Positions 48,115 to 57,639 are shown, counted from the first letter of the stretch. The stretch: DNA of 64,000 bases from Sinomonas cyclohexanicum (GCF_020886775.1 NZ_AP024525.1:2728001-2792000), one strand, 5' to 3'. Program-made: numbers and translations. The notes: generated by a model not told the origin, from the sequence alone.

Positions 48115-49749
48115 TTACTTGCTCAGGACGCCGAGGCGGAACTTGAACGACGGGTCGAGCGTCGAGTCGACGCCCTTGACGTCCTTGCCGGAGACGGCGA
48201 CCTGCGAGCCCTGCAGGAGAGGCAGGGTCGAGAGGTCCTTGGCCACATCCTCCTGGATCTGCCCGAGCTGCTGCGTCCGGGACGCCTTGTCCGGGTTGGT
48301 TGCCTCCTTGGCGATGAGGTCCTGGACGGTCGTGTTGCTGTAGTGGTTCTTCAGGAAGTTGTTCGCGGTGAAGAACGGCGTGAGGTAGTTGTCCGAGTCG
48401 GAGAAGTCCGGGAACCATCCGAGCTGGTACATCGGGTACACGTCCTTGGTGCGGTCCTTCGCGTAGGTGACCCACTCGGTGGACTGCAGGTTGACCTTGA
48501 ACAGGCCGCCGGCCTCGAGCTGCTGCTTCACGAGCGCGTACTCATCGCCGGAGGACGTCCCGTAGTGGTCCGGGTTGTACTGCAGGTTCAGGGTCACCGG
48601 GCTCGTGATTCCGGCGTCGGTGAGGGCCTTCTTTGCCTTGTCCGCGCTGGGCTTGCCGTTGCCGTCCCCGTACATGGACTTCAGCGGGGTCGTGGCGCCG
48701 AGGAATCCGTCCGGAACGTAGGAGTACAGCGGGGTGTAGGTGCCCTTGTAGACCTGGGTCGCGATGGCCTCGCGGTCCACGAGGTCCGCCATGGCCTGGC
48801 GGACGGCGAGGGACTTGGCCGGGTCGGCCTGGGGGGTCTTTGCGCCGTACGGCATCGTGTCGAAGTTGAACACGATATAGCGGATCTCGCCGCCGGGGCC
48901 CTTGTGGACAGCGACCTTCGAGTCCTTGGCCAGGCTGTCCACGTCGGTGGCCGTCAGCGAGCGCCAGGCGACGTCGATGTTGCCCTGCTGGACATCGAGC
49001 TTCAGGTTGTTCGAGTCCGAGTAGTACTTGAGGTTGACCGTGTCCGTCGCGGGCTTGCCGAGCAGGCCCTGGTAGTCCGGGTTCGCCTTGAAGGAGACGA
49101 GCTGGTTCTTCTGGTACGAGGAGATCGTGTACGGGCCTGCGAAGGCCTTCTTCGAGATGATGTCCTCGTCATTCATGACCTTGTCGGCGGGGAACACGTT
49201 GTGGTCCACGATCGGACCGACGGGGCCGGTGAGCACCTGCGGGAACGTCTGGTCGTTGCCCTGCTTGAGGTGGAAGACCACGGTAGTGGCATCCGGGGCG
49301 TCCACGCTCGCGAGGTTGTCGAGCAGCGAGGCCGGGCCGTTCGGGTCGTTGATCTTGACCTGGCGGTCGAACGAGAACTTCACGTCCGCGGAGTCCAGCG
49401 CGTCGCCGTTGGCCCACTTGAGTCCGCTCTTGAGCTTGACGGTGTACTCGGTGGGCGACGTGAACGAGGCCGACGTCGCGATGTCCGGCTGCGGCTCGGC
49501 GCTTCCGGGCTTCGAGTTCAGGAGGAACGGATAGATCTGGTTCATGACCATGAACGAGCCGTTGTCATAGGAGCCGGCGGGATCCAGGAACGTGACCTTG
49601 TCGGTGGTTCCGACCGTGATGGGGCCGCCCGAGGCTGCGGAGCCGCTCGAGGACGTACCCCCGGACGGCCCGGTGCACGCCGTCAGCGCGAGCAGGGAGG
49701 CGCCGGCGAGCGCGATGGCGCTCCGCACGGCCGATGTGGTCTTTGACAT
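48115..49749 (-). CDS. Peptide-binding lipoprotein of the ABC importer (SBP family 5)
   Basis: 544 residues from ATG 49749 with AAGG upstream. Lipoprotein signal with LTAC (Cys25), a Ser/Gly linker, then the family 5 solute-binding domain (KVTFLDPAGSYDNGSFMVM, YTVKLKSGLKWANGDALDS, ADVKFSFDRQVKIN, DKAKKALTDAG). It captures oligopeptides or similar solutes outside the membrane. It is the first gene of the operon; a palindromic operator lies about 95 bases upstream. Confidence 0.93.
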   Translation of the reverse strand: MSKTTSAVRSAIALAGASLLALTACTGPSGGTSSSGSAASGGPITVGTTDKVTFLDPAGSYDNGSFMVMNQIYPFLLNSKPGSAEPQPDIATSASFTSPTEYTVKLKSGLKWANGDALDSADVKFSFDRQVKINDPNGPASLLDNLASVDAPDATTVVFHLKQGNDQTFPQVLTGPVGPIVDHNVFPADKVMNDEDIISKKAFAGPYTISSYQKNQLVSFKANPDYQGLLGKPATDTVNLKYYSDSNNLKLDVQQGNIDVAWRSLTATDVDSLAKDSKVAVHKGPGGEIRYIVFNFDTMPYGAKTPQADPAKSLAVRQAMADLVDREAIATQVYKGTYTPLYSYVPDGFLGATTPLKSMYGDGNGKPSADKAKKALTDAGITSPVTLNLQYNPDHYGTSSGDEYALVKQQLEAGGLFKVNLQSTEWVTYAKDRTKDVYPMYQLGWFPDFSDSDNYLTPFFTANNFLKNHYSNTTVQDLIAKEATNPDKASRTQQLGQIQEDVAKDLSTLPLLQGSQVAVSGKDVKGVDSTLDPSFKFRLGVLSK

Positions 49750-49834
49750 CGATGACCTTCTCTTGTCGAGTCGTGGCCGTGCCTGGGTCACGCTGGCCCC
49801 AACCCGGGTGACCCGCAGCACAGTCTGATGACCC

Positions 49835-49877
49835 GATTCAATCACTGATTCAGTGAAGTGAAACGGTTCTTTGAATC
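49835..49877. promoter_or_regulatory. Operator-like palindrome upstream of the peptide importer
   Basis: TCACTGATTCAGTGA (49842-49856) is a perfect 15-base palindrome around a central T. It is flanked by GATTCAA (49835-49841) and its inverted copy TTGAATC (49871-49877). The block is AT-rich and lies 86-128 bases before the binding-protein start. The regulator is not in the window. Confidence 0.55.
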
Positions 49878-49982
49878 ATCGAGACCGAACGGTGACCTTT
49901 TGGGGTCGGAACCGGCTAGGCGGTGCGGACGACGGCGGCACTCGCCGCACGCCGTCGCCCGCACCGTTCGAGGTGGCCTCCG

Positions 49983-51077
49983 CTACTTCGAGAAGGACAC
50001 GCGGTCCCAGCTGAGCACCGTCTGGCCGCGGCTGGAGCTGCCCGCCACACCAACCTTGCCGTTGGCGGCGACATCGACCTTGAGGTAATCCGTGGCCCTG
50101 CCCGAACCGTCGATCGTGACGCGGGTCAGGTTGTCCGCGCTGCCCGTGACACCGTAGGCCGTGAGCCACGACGAGCCCGCCGCGAGCGGCCTGTCCTGAT
50201 TGAACACGTGGCTGTCGCCGTTGAAGAGGTACACCGGGCCGTCGAATCCGTTGGACTCCGTGATGAGGGTCCGCACGAGCGGAGTGAAGGCGCTGATGTC
50301 GTTGGCCGTGGGGGTGTAGGTCGGATCGAACATGTCGGCCTGCTGGAAGATCACGACGGCGCGGTCGTTCCGCTGCTTCGCCTGGGCGAACGTCTGCCTG
50401 ACCTCGGCGATGTCCGCGTCCGTGCGCTTCTGCACCTCGGCGGCCTGCTCGGGCGTCTCGGCCTTCTTGCCGAGGCCGTCCCACGGCTGGGACGCGTTGT
50501 TGCTGCCCGGCACGTTGATCGCGGCGAATGCGACGCGGTTCTTGGAGAACGTCACGTTCTCGGGCAGGCCCTGGTCTGCCTGGCTCGTGACGGGCATAGT
50601 CGCGCCGAGGGTCTTGCCCGGGGCGCTGAAGAACACCTCGCGGATCTTCGCGAGCCGCTCGAGCGGGTTGTAGGCGCCGTTGTTCTTGCGGTGGCAGTCC
50701 GTCCACTCGTTGTCGCCGGGCGTGTACACGAGCGGATGGGTGAACGCGTCGAAGTCTGCGCGGATCTGGGCGAAGTACTCGTCCGTGCACTCGCTCGAGC
50801 CGTTCTTGATGTCCCCCACATGGACTACGAAGTCGAGCGAGGTGTCGGCGTTGAGCTGTGCCACATGGGCCGGGAACGCCGCGAAGGCGTCCGCGCCGTA
50901 CGGCGTGTCGCCGATGACGGCGAAGCTGAAGGCGGCCTTCGCGTTGCCCGCGGGAGCGGCCGGCGCTGCGGGCGCCGCTACGGCGGGGACGGCGAGCGCG
51001 GCCGCGACAGGCACGGTGAGGGCCATCGCGGCGAGTGCAGCGACGCGGGCACGAGTGGGGCCAAGGCGGAAGGGCAC
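49983..51077 (-). CDS. Secreted calcineurin-like metallophosphoesterase
   Basis: 364 residues from GTG 51077 with GGAGAA upstream. A Sec signal peptide with an Ala-rich end (about 1-38) precedes the phosphoesterase fold: VIGDTPYG, VVHVGDIKNGSSEC, YTPGDNEWTDC and LFNGDSHVF, which supply the Asp, Asn and His metal ligands of the family. Two cysteines in the ligand loops may form a disulfide. Substrate is unknown; phosphate release outside the cell is plausible. It stands alone between the importer operon and the caspase-like gene. Confidence 0.87.
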   Translation of the reverse strand: MPFRLGPTRARVAALAAMALTVPVAAALAVPAVAAPAAPAAPAGNAKAAFSFAVIGDTPYGADAFAAFPAHVAQLNADTSLDFVVHVGDIKNGSSECTDEYFAQIRADFDAFTHPLVYTPGDNEWTDCHRKNNGAYNPLERLAKIREVFFSAPGKTLGATMPVTSQADQGLPENVTFSKNRVAFAAINVPGSNNASQPWDGLGKKAETPEQAAEVQKRTDADIAEVRQTFAQAKQRNDRAVVIFQQADMFDPTYTPTANDISAFTPLVRTLITESNGFDGPVYLFNGDSHVFNQDRPLAAGSSWLTAYGVTGSADNLTRVTIDGSGRATDYLKVDVAANGKVGVAGSSSRGQTVLSWDRVSFSK

Positions 51078-51214
51078 GGATTCTCCTTCGGGGATGGGGT
51101 GGACAGCGGCAGACTAGGGGCCCCAGATTCCGTCCAGTCGTCCGGGCGGTGTACGGCGCGCGAACGGAAGGCCTACCCTGTTGTCAGGGAGCTGGGCCCG
51201 GGAAAGAGGACGCC

Positions 51215-52042
51215 ATGGCTCGCGCGGCCCTGTGTGTGGGGATCAACCGCTTCGCCCGGCTGCCCGAGGAGAACTGGCTGGCCGGATGCGTCAACGACGC
51301 CACGGACATCGCATCCGTCCTGACCGGCCGCTTCGGCTTCGCATCCTCCGAGGTGACCGTCCTGACGGACGCTGCCGCCACGAAGTCCGCCGTTCTGGGA
51401 GCGCTCACCGACATGGTCGAGAAGGCCGCCGCGGGAGCGCTCGACCGCCTCGTGTTCACGTTCTCGACCCACGGCACCCAGATACCAGACAACGCGGACG
51501 ATCCCGACGAGGCCGACCAGATGGACGAGGCGCTCGCTGCCTACGACATCGCGGTGATGGGCGACGGGTGGGACCGCACGAGCGTGATCGTCGACGACGA
51601 GCTGCATGCGCTGTTCTCCCGCGTGCCCGCCGAAGTGCCGGCGGACGTGGTGCTCGACACCTGCCACAGCGGAACCGGGCTGCGGGCGTTCCGCCTCCAT
51701 CCCGGCAGCCGGGCACGGTATCTGGCACCGCCGACGACGGCCGACGCCGGCGTCCCCGCTGCCTCGGGGCGGCGGGGCTTCCGCGACCTCGTGGCGGCCG
51801 GGCCCGGACCCGTACTGTTCGCGGCCTGCCGCGCCGACCAGACCGCGGCGGACTCGCCCTTCAACGGTCGGTATGGCGGCGCGTTCACGCACTTCCTGCT
51901 CGAGGCACTTTCGGCCCAGCCCGAGGTGTCACGCGCCGAGACGCACCGGATCGTCAGCGCGTCCCTCCAGGCGGCCCGGTTCGAACAGCGCGCCCAGCTC
52001 GAGGGCACGGCCGCGCAGCGTCAGGCGGTGTGGGGGCACTGA
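51215..52042 (+). CDS. Caspase-like cysteine peptidase (family C14)
   Basis: 275 residues from ATG 51215, with AAAGAGGA upstream. Order: ALCVGINRFARLPEENWLAG (first strand), then the catalytic His86 in FTFSTHGTQ and Cys150 in VVLDTCHSGTG, both complete. RYGGAFTHFLLEAL is the usual C-terminal helix pattern. The protein is a bare p20/p10-type domain without signal peptide, repeat or membrane anchor, so it should be cytosolic. Bacterial relatives (orthocaspases) cleave after Arg/Lys; target unknown. It is convergent with a zinc metalloprotease gene 33 bases away. Confidence 0.88.
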   Translation: MARAALCVGINRFARLPEENWLAGCVNDATDIASVLTGRFGFASSEVTVLTDAAATKSAVLGALTDMVEKAAAGALDRLVFTFSTHGTQIPDNADDPDEADQMDEALAAYDIAVMGDGWDRTSVIVDDELHALFSRVPAEVPADVVLDTCHSGTGLRAFRLHPGSRARYLAPPTTADAGVPAASGRRGFRDLVAAGPGPVLFAACRADQTAADSPFNGRYGGAFTHFLLEALSAQPEVSRAETHRIVSASLQAARFEQRAQLEGTAAQRQAVWGH

Positions 52043-52075
52043 CGGCCTCCGTCTGAGCACCACAGGGCCCGAGCC

Positions 52076-53746
52076 TCAGCCTCCGCCGGGTTCCTCGCGC
52101 TCACCCGACGTGTGGAATCCCACGGGCGCGCCGGCCGAGGCCGCGCTCTCCGCGCGCGCGGTCTCGGCCCGCTTCTGCTGCCGCTGCGCGTCCATGACGG
52201 GCTTGAGTGCGGCGAAGCAGAGCCTCCCGCCCTCGTCGAACCGCAGGGTCGCGCCGCCGCGCACGGTGATGTACTCGGCTTCGGTGCGCAGCCCGAGCCG
52301 GTCCCGTGCCTCGCGACGCGTCAGGGTGACCTCCTGGACGAACGAGGCGCAGATCTCGGAGACCACAAAGCCGTCCGGGCCCACACGGATGGTGGGACGC
52401 ACCCGGTCAACGCGCACCCCCGCCTGCTCGTCGAGGTCCATGGCCCGCATGAGCCGCGGGTTCGCCCAGATGAAGCGGTTGACCTCCTCGGGGTCAGAGG
52501 CGAGCGCCGAGAGGCGGACCGGGTATCTGAGACCCTCCAGATTGTCGAGGCCGTCGAGCCGAGCATCGGGGTCGGTGGAGAGGTCGATGTCCCAGAAGGC
52601 GTCCCGGAGGGTCTCCCGGTAGCCCTTGGCGTGGCTGTCGTTGCCCCCGGAGCGGGGCGGGGTGTCGTCCGGCATCATCACGAGGTCCGAGGCGAGGATG
52701 GCGCGCAGGAGGTCCGTCCACGTCGGGTCCACCGGCGGCAGGTAAGCAAGCGAGCGGAGCACCATCTGCAGGATCTGCTGCCCCACCTTGGCCCCGGACG
52801 CGGCGATCTGGTATCTGCTCGCCCTGCCTCCGGGGTAGTCGAGCCGTTGCTTCCACAGTGCCACCACGGTATTCAGGACCGCCTGGACCACGATCTCGCC
52901 GCGGGCGTGCGGTTCGGGATCGAGCTGCCACTCGAGCGGGACCGCGCGGTCGAGGGGGCGCCGGACCGCGCCGCGGGAGAACAGGCCGTCCGCGAGCCCG
53001 AAGAGGCCGGACCGGAGGATCTTCTCATCGATGTCGCGACCGGCCTTGGCTCCTGCGGACCCCGCTGCGAGCATCTGCTCGACACGGCCGGCACTCGAGA
53101 ACACCGAGAGCATGGCCGTCAGGTCGGCGATCGCCTCATGCAGTGCGTAGCCGTCGAGCAGCGCCCGGGCGTCCGCCCACCGTGGGCGGTAGCCGTCGAG
53201 GATCGCGTGGGTGACCTCGTGCGCCACGAGGTCACGGTACAGGGCCATCGGGACGTGCCGGGCGCTGCGGGGGTCGGCGCGGTGCCCGAACCGGATGGCC
53301 TTGGACTGCGTGTCGTAGCCCGTCTCGCGGAAGTCCACCGACGCGTACGCGTCGATGCGGAGGCGGTGCCCGCCGGCCCACGAGAGCCGGCGGCCCATGG
53401 TGCGCTCGAATGCCTGCAGCGTGTCCGACGCAACGCCGTAGACGTGCTGGGCGAGGAAGCGGCTGTCGCCCAGGAGCTCATCGAGGTCCTCGTTCGGCGC
53501 GACGTCGTCGATGCCCCAGAGCGCGCCGTCGAGCGAGAGGGACACGGGCTTGGCGTCGTCTTGGCCGGGGCGGCGCACCCTCACGTCGAGCCGGGCGCCG
53601 ATGGGGCCGCTGCGCACCCTCTCGAGAGGCACCCTCACTGAGGCCAGCGCCGGCGGGCGCCCCGTGAAGGGCCCCTCGGCGAGCACGGAAAGGTCGATGA
53701 GCTCGGCGCCGTAGCCGACGCCCGGCTGCATCTCGTCGGGCGCCAT
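52076..53746 (-). CDS. Putative zinc metalloprotease (gluzincin-type HEXXH)
   Basis: 556 residues from ATG 53746 with GGGGAGG upstream. The zinc motif H176-E-V-T-H180 lies in LVAHEVTHAILDGY, and a likely third ligand Glu204 is in ALHEAIADLTAM, 24 residues on, as in thermolysin-like gluzincins. The N-terminal 170 residues and C-terminal 250 residues (for example WGIDDVAPNEDLDELLG; LTRREARDRLGLRTEAEYITV) match no family I can name. No signal peptide is seen, so it is probably intracellular. The C-terminus is polar and Ala/Glu-rich. Protease activity is inferred from the motifs. Confidence 0.75.
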   Translation of the reverse strand: MAPDEMQPGVGYGAELIDLSVLAEGPFTGRPPALASVRVPLERVRSGPIGARLDVRVRRPGQDDAKPVSLSLDGALWGIDDVAPNEDLDELLGDSRFLAQHVYGVASDTLQAFERTMGRRLSWAGGHRLRIDAYASVDFRETGYDTQSKAIRFGHRADPRSARHVPMALYRDLVAHEVTHAILDGYRPRWADARALLDGYALHEAIADLTAMLSVFSSAGRVEQMLAAGSAGAKAGRDIDEKILRSGLFGLADGLFSRGAVRRPLDRAVPLEWQLDPEPHARGEIVVQAVLNTVVALWKQRLDYPGGRASRYQIAASGAKVGQQILQMVLRSLAYLPPVDPTWTDLLRAILASDLVMMPDDTPPRSGGNDSHAKGYRETLRDAFWDIDLSTDPDARLDGLDNLEGLRYPVRLSALASDPEEVNRFIWANPRLMRAMDLDEQAGVRVDRVRPTIRVGPDGFVVSEICASFVQEVTLTRREARDRLGLRTEAEYITVRGGATLRFDEGGRLCFAALKPVMDAQRQQKRAETARAESAASAGAPVGFHTSGEREEPGGG

Positions 53747-53847
53747 GCCCGCCTCCCCTCAAATGGAGCGAGACCTCGGGCCCATGATGGCAGGAAGCGG
53801 GTGTGCGGGGAAGGGACCGGTGTGGAGGTCGGGGAGCCCGGAGGCCC

Positions 53848-55011
53848 TCAGGCGACGCGGTCCCGCGAGCGCGCGGCGTCGATGGTCGCCTGGCCCAGGA
53901 CGCGGGTGCCCTGGTAGAGGACAATCGTCTGCCCGGGCGCGACCCCGCGGAGGGGAACGTCGAGCGTGACGACCAGCACGGCGTCGTGCGCCTGTGCACT
54001 GTCCGCCCCTGCGTGGCGCGACGGGCCGGCCTCGAGGCGCGCACGGGCGGGCACGGGGTCGCCGTGCGCACGCACCTGGACGTCGCACGCGAATTCCTCG
54101 CCCCATCGGGCGCCGGTGGCCTCAGCGGGAGGGCTCCCGGCCCACGAGACGCGGATGCCGCGGATCTCGCCGACGGCCAGGAGGCGCTCGGGGCCGACGA
54201 CCACCATGTTGTCCTTGGGCCGGATCTCGAGCACGAACCGGGGCTTGCCGTCCGGGGCCGGGCGGCCGAGGCGCAGTCCCTTGCGCTGGCCCACGGTGAA
54301 GGCGTTCGCACCGCCGTGCTCGCCGACCTTCGCACCGGTCTCGTCGACGATGTCGCCCGGGGCCATCTCGATCTGCTCCGCGAGCCAGCCGCGGGTGTCG
54401 CCGTCGGAGATGAAGCAGATGTCGTGGCTGTCCGGCTTGGCCGCCACGGACAGTCCGCGGCGCTCGGCCTCGGCCCGCACCTCGGCCTTGGAGGGGGTGT
54501 CCGCGAGGGGGAAGAGGCAGTGATCGAGCTGCTCGGCCGTGAGGACGCCGAGGACGTAGGACTGGTCCTTGGCCCAGTCCGCCGCGCGGTGGAGCTCGGG
54601 ATTCCCCTCCGGGTCGCGGACCACCCTGGCATAGTGGCCGGTGCAGACGGCGTCGAAGCCGAGCGCGAGGGCCTTCTCGAGAAGGGCGGCGAACTTGATG
54701 CGCTCGTTGCAGCGCATGCACGGGTTCGGGGTGCGGCCGGCGGCGTACTCAGCGACGAAGTCGTCCACCACGTCGGCCTTGAACCGCTCGGAGAAGTCCC
54801 AGACGTAGAAGGGGATCCCGAGCCTGTCACATGCTCGCCATGCGTCGTTCGAATCCTCGATCGTGCAGCACCCGCGCGATCCGGTGCGCAGCGTGCCGGG
54901 CATGCGGTTGAGCGCAAGGTGGACGCCGACGACGTCGTGCCCCGCCTCGACGGCGCGGGCAGCGGCGACCGCGGAATCCACTCCCCCGCTCATGGCTGCC
55001 AGAACTCGCAC
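53848..55011 (-). CDS. mnmA: tRNA-specific 2-thiouridylase
   Basis: 387 residues from GTG 55011, placed by the leaderless box TAGAAT-N6-GTG. PP-loop motif [11 protein letters not shown] at the N-terminus, the first catalytic cysteine in [12 protein letters not shown] (about 95-107) and the second in [15 protein letters not shown]. It thiolates U34 of Lys, Glu and Gln tRNAs using sulfur that a cysteine desulfurase supplies; that gene (56375-57623) lies upstream but is separated by an oppositely oriented flavoprotein gene. The C-terminal beta-barrel carries an Ala/Gly-rich insert (about 320-345). Confidence 0.95.
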   Translation of the reverse strand: MRVLAAMSGGVDSAVAAARAVEAGHDVVGVHLALNRMPGTLRTGSRGCCTIEDSNDAWRACDRLGIPFYVWDFSERFKADVVDDFVAEYAAGRTPNPCMRCNERIKFAALLEKALALGFDAVCTGHYARVVRDPEGNPELHRAADWAKDQSYVLGVLTAEQLDHCLFPLADTPSKAEVRAEAERRGLSVAAKPDSHDICFISDGDTRGWLAEQIEMAPGDIVDETGAKVGEHGGANAFTVGQRKGLRLGRPAPDGKPRFVLEIRPKDNMVVVGPERLLAVGEIRGIRVSWAGSPPAEATGARWGEEFACDVQVRAHGDPVPARARLEAGPSRHAGADSAQAHDAVLVVTLDVPLRGVAPGQTIVLYQGTRVLGQATIDAARSRDRVA

Positions 55012-55017
55012 CGGTCT

Positions 55018-55023
55018 ATTCTA
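55018..55023 (-). promoter_or_regulatory. -10 box of a leaderless promoter for mnmA
   Basis: TAGAAT, five of six matches to TATAAT, then six bases and GTG 55011. No ribosome site is present. Confidence 0.6.
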
Positions 55024-55098
55024 GCGTCGAGGGTGACCCGGGCATCCGCGGGCGGGGCCGCGAGGTCGTCCCGCTGGGACGAAGTGCAGGGAGGAACT

Positions 55099-56343
55099 GT
55101 GCAGCCGATTCTCATCGCCGGTGGCGGCCTCGCCGCGGGAAGCGCCGCGAAGGCCCTCCGCCAGGAGGGCTTCGAGGACCCCATCCGGATCATCGCCGCC
55201 GAGCGCCGGAACCCGTACCTCCGGCCGCCGCTGTCCAAAGAGTTCCTCAAAGGGACGGGCCGCGAGGCGGAGCTGGACGTCAACCCGCCCGGCTGGTACA
55301 GCGAGAACGACGTCGAGGTCCTCCTCGGCGAACGGGCCGCGCAGATCATCCCGGCTGCGCACATGCTCCGGCTCGAGGACGGCGCGCTCCTGCCCTATTC
55401 GAAGCTGCTCATCGCAACGGGAGCCCAGCCCCGGACCCTCGACCTTCCCGGGGCCGAGCTCGAGGGGATCCACACGCTGCGGCGCTTCGAGGACTCCCTC
55501 GCCCTGCGCAACGAGCTCGCCGGCGGAGGCCGGCACGTCGTGATCGTGGGCACTGGCTGGATCGGCTTCGAGGTGGCCGCCGCGGCGCGCGAGTACGGCA
55601 ATGACGTGACGGTCCTCGGCAGGCACACCACGGTGCTGCGGCAGCTCGAGCCGGCCCTCGCCGAGGTGTTCCGGCGCAACCTCGAGTCCGAGGGGGTGGC
55701 GTTCAGGCTCGGCGCGCACCCCGTGGCGTTCCTGGCGGGCGGCGACGGCGGGGTCGCCGGCGTCGTGCTCCACACGAGCGAGCGCGTCGCCGCGGACCTC
55801 GTGGTCGTGTCCGTCGGGGTGGAGCCGGACACTGCGCTGGCCGAGGAGGCCAGGATCGCGGTCCGCAACGGCATCGTGACCGACGCGTCGCTGCGCACGA
55901 GTGCCGAGGACGTCTTCGCCGCGGGCGACGTCGCGTCCTCGCTCCAGCCGTTCACCCGGGAGCATGTGCGCAGTGAGCACTGGTCCAACGCGCTCAACGG
56001 CGGCAGGGTCGCCGGCAAGGCGATGCTCGGCCAGGATGCACAGCTGGACATCGCCCCCTACTTCTACACGGACCAGGCCGGGCTGAGCATGGAGTACTCC
56101 GGCTACTGGCAGCTCGTCCACGGCGCCCAGCTCGTCCTGCGCGGCTCGATCGACACCGTCGACTCCGTGAGGGAGGGCTTCGTGGCCCTGTGGCTCCGGG
56201 ACGGCGCGGTGGTGGGCGGGATGAACGTGAACACCTCCCGCCAGCAGAAGGCCATCAAGGCGCTCATCTCCTCCCGCGCCCCCGTTGACCCGGTGCGGCT
56301 CGGCGACCCGTCGGTGCCGCTCGCGGAGCTCGCCGGCGTCTGA
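55099..56343 (+). CDS. FAD-dependent ferredoxin/rubredoxin reductase-like oxidoreductase
   Basis: 414 residues from GTG 55099 with GGGAGG upstream. FAD motif ILIAGGGLAAGSAAKAL, then RNPYLRPPLSKEFLKG, the NAD(P) motif VIVGTGWIGFEVAAAA near 148, and the second FAD motif VFAAGDVAS near 275. A C-terminal reductase domain holds FYTDQAGLSMEYSGY. It moves electrons from NAD(P)H to a ferredoxin-like partner, which is not in the window. The gene stands between nifS and mnmA, facing the other way, a pair that adjoin in M. tuberculosis. Confidence 0.9.
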   Translation: MQPILIAGGGLAAGSAAKALRQEGFEDPIRIIAAERRNPYLRPPLSKEFLKGTGREAELDVNPPGWYSENDVEVLLGERAAQIIPAAHMLRLEDGALLPYSKLLIATGAQPRTLDLPGAELEGIHTLRRFEDSLALRNELAGGGRHVVIVGTGWIGFEVAAAAREYGNDVTVLGRHTTVLRQLEPALAEVFRRNLESEGVAFRLGAHPVAFLAGGDGGVAGVVLHTSERVAADLVVVSVGVEPDTALAEEARIAVRNGIVTDASLRTSAEDVFAAGDVASSLQPFTREHVRSEHWSNALNGGRVAGKAMLGQDAQLDIAPYFYTDQAGLSMEYSGYWQLVHGAQLVLRGSIDTVDSVREGFVALWLRDGAVVGGMNVNTSRQQKAIKALISSRAPVDPVRLGDPSVPLAELAGV

Positions 56344-56344
56344 A

Positions 56345-56386
56345 GGTCCCCTCCCGGGGGTCACCTCCCGGGGGTCACCTCCCGCG
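56345..56386. repeat. Three 14-bp tandem repeats at the nifS 3' end
   Basis: GGTCCCCTCCCGGG, GGTCACCTCCCGGG and GGTCACCTCCCGCG follow each other at 56345, 56359 and 56373. The nifS stop lies in the third copy. On the minus strand each full unit contains TGA, so stops recur every 14 bases. It is a small slippage-prone array between two convergent genes. Confidence 0.8.
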
Positions 56387-57623
56387 GGTGCTCGCGGTCT
56401 CGATCCGGCTCGCGTGCCCGGCCATCCCGGCCGCGCGGGCCTGCGCGGCGGCGGGCCCGATCGCGGCGAGGAGGGCATCGACGTCGGCCTCCGTGGAGTT
56501 CCAGCCGAGGCTGAAGCGCTGGGATCCGCGCGCCTCGTCCTCCGTGCGCCCCATCGCGAGCAGGACGTGCGAGGGCCGCGGTACCCCGGCCGTGCACGCA
56601 GACCCGGTCGACGTGGCGATGCCCGCCATGTCCAGGAGGAACAGGAGCGAGTCCCCCTCGCACCCCGGGAACGTCAGGTGGGCGATCCCCGGAAGCCTCG
56701 CGGCGCCCTGGGCGTCGTCCGCGCCGGGGCCCCGCGCACCCGTGGCCGGACCGCTCACGACGGCGCCCGGCACCTCCCGTACGATGCCCGCCAGGAGCCT
56801 GTCCCTCAGCCCCGCGAGGCGGCGGGACTCCTCGGGAAGGCGTGCGACGGCGTCGTGCGCCGCTACCGCGAACGAGGCGGCACCGGCGGCGTCGAGCGTC
56901 CCCGAGCGGAGGCCCCGCTGCTGGCCGCCGCCGTGGAGGAGCGGGGTGAGCGCGACGTCGCGGCGCACCGCGAGGGCACCCACCCCGACGGGCGGCGCCG
57001 AGCTTGTGCCCGCTGACGGCCATCGTCGCGAGCCCTGACGCCGCGAAGGAGAGGTCGAGGTGCCCGAAGGCCTGGACGGCGTCGGAGTGGACGGGGATGC
57101 CGTGCTCGGCGGCGATCGCGGCGGCCTCGCGGACGGGCTGCACCGTGCCGACCTCGTTGTTCGCCCACATGAGCGCGACGAGCGCCACCGTGTCCGGGTC
57201 CATGGCGATCGCGGCGCGCAGCGCATCCAGGCTCGTGGCGCCCGCGGCGTCGCACGGGATCCAGACGGCCTCCGCGCCCTCGTGCTTCTCGAGCCACTCA
57301 ACGGTGTCCGCGACCGCGTGGTGCTCGATGCTCGAGCAGAGGATGCGATGACGCCGCGGGTCCTCGGCTCGGCGCGACCAGTACAGGCCCTTCACGGCGA
57401 GGTTGTCCGCCTCGGTTCCGCCTGAGACGAAGACCACCTCGGTGGCGTGCGCCCCGAGGGACGCCGCGAGGGACTCGCGGGCATCCTCGAGCACCCGGCG
57501 CGCGGCCTGTCCGGCGGCGTGCAGGGACGAGGGGTTGCCGCCGCGCGCGATCTGTGCGGTGTACGCCGCGAGCGCGGCGGGGGTCACGGGCGTCGTGGCG
57601 GCGTGGTCGAGGTAGACGGGCAC
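56375..57623 (-). pseudogene. Cysteine desulfurase (NifS/IscS class), frameshifted
   Basis: From GTG 57623 the frame gives VYLDHAATTPVTPAALAAY, GGTEADNLAVKGL and the PLP lysine in AVSGHKLGA; the rest (VGVGALAVRRDVALTPLLHG, active cysteine in STGSACTAGVPRPSH, stop 56375) is one frame over. The break is in the GC run at about 56990-57000, and a one-base correction gives a product of about 415 residues. It would supply sulfur for tRNA thiolation by MnmA and for Fe-S clusters. The break follows the PLP lysine, so a truncated form would be dead; error is likelier than loss. Confidence 0.88.
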
Positions 57624-57629
57624 ACGTCA

Positions 57630-57635
57630 ACTGTA
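57630..57635 (-). promoter_or_regulatory. -10 box of a leaderless promoter for nifS
   Basis: TACAGT, then six bases and GTG 57623. The same hexamer and spacing precede the HTH regulator gene at 58347. No ribosome site is present. Confidence 0.55.
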
Positions 57636-57639
57636 GGCG

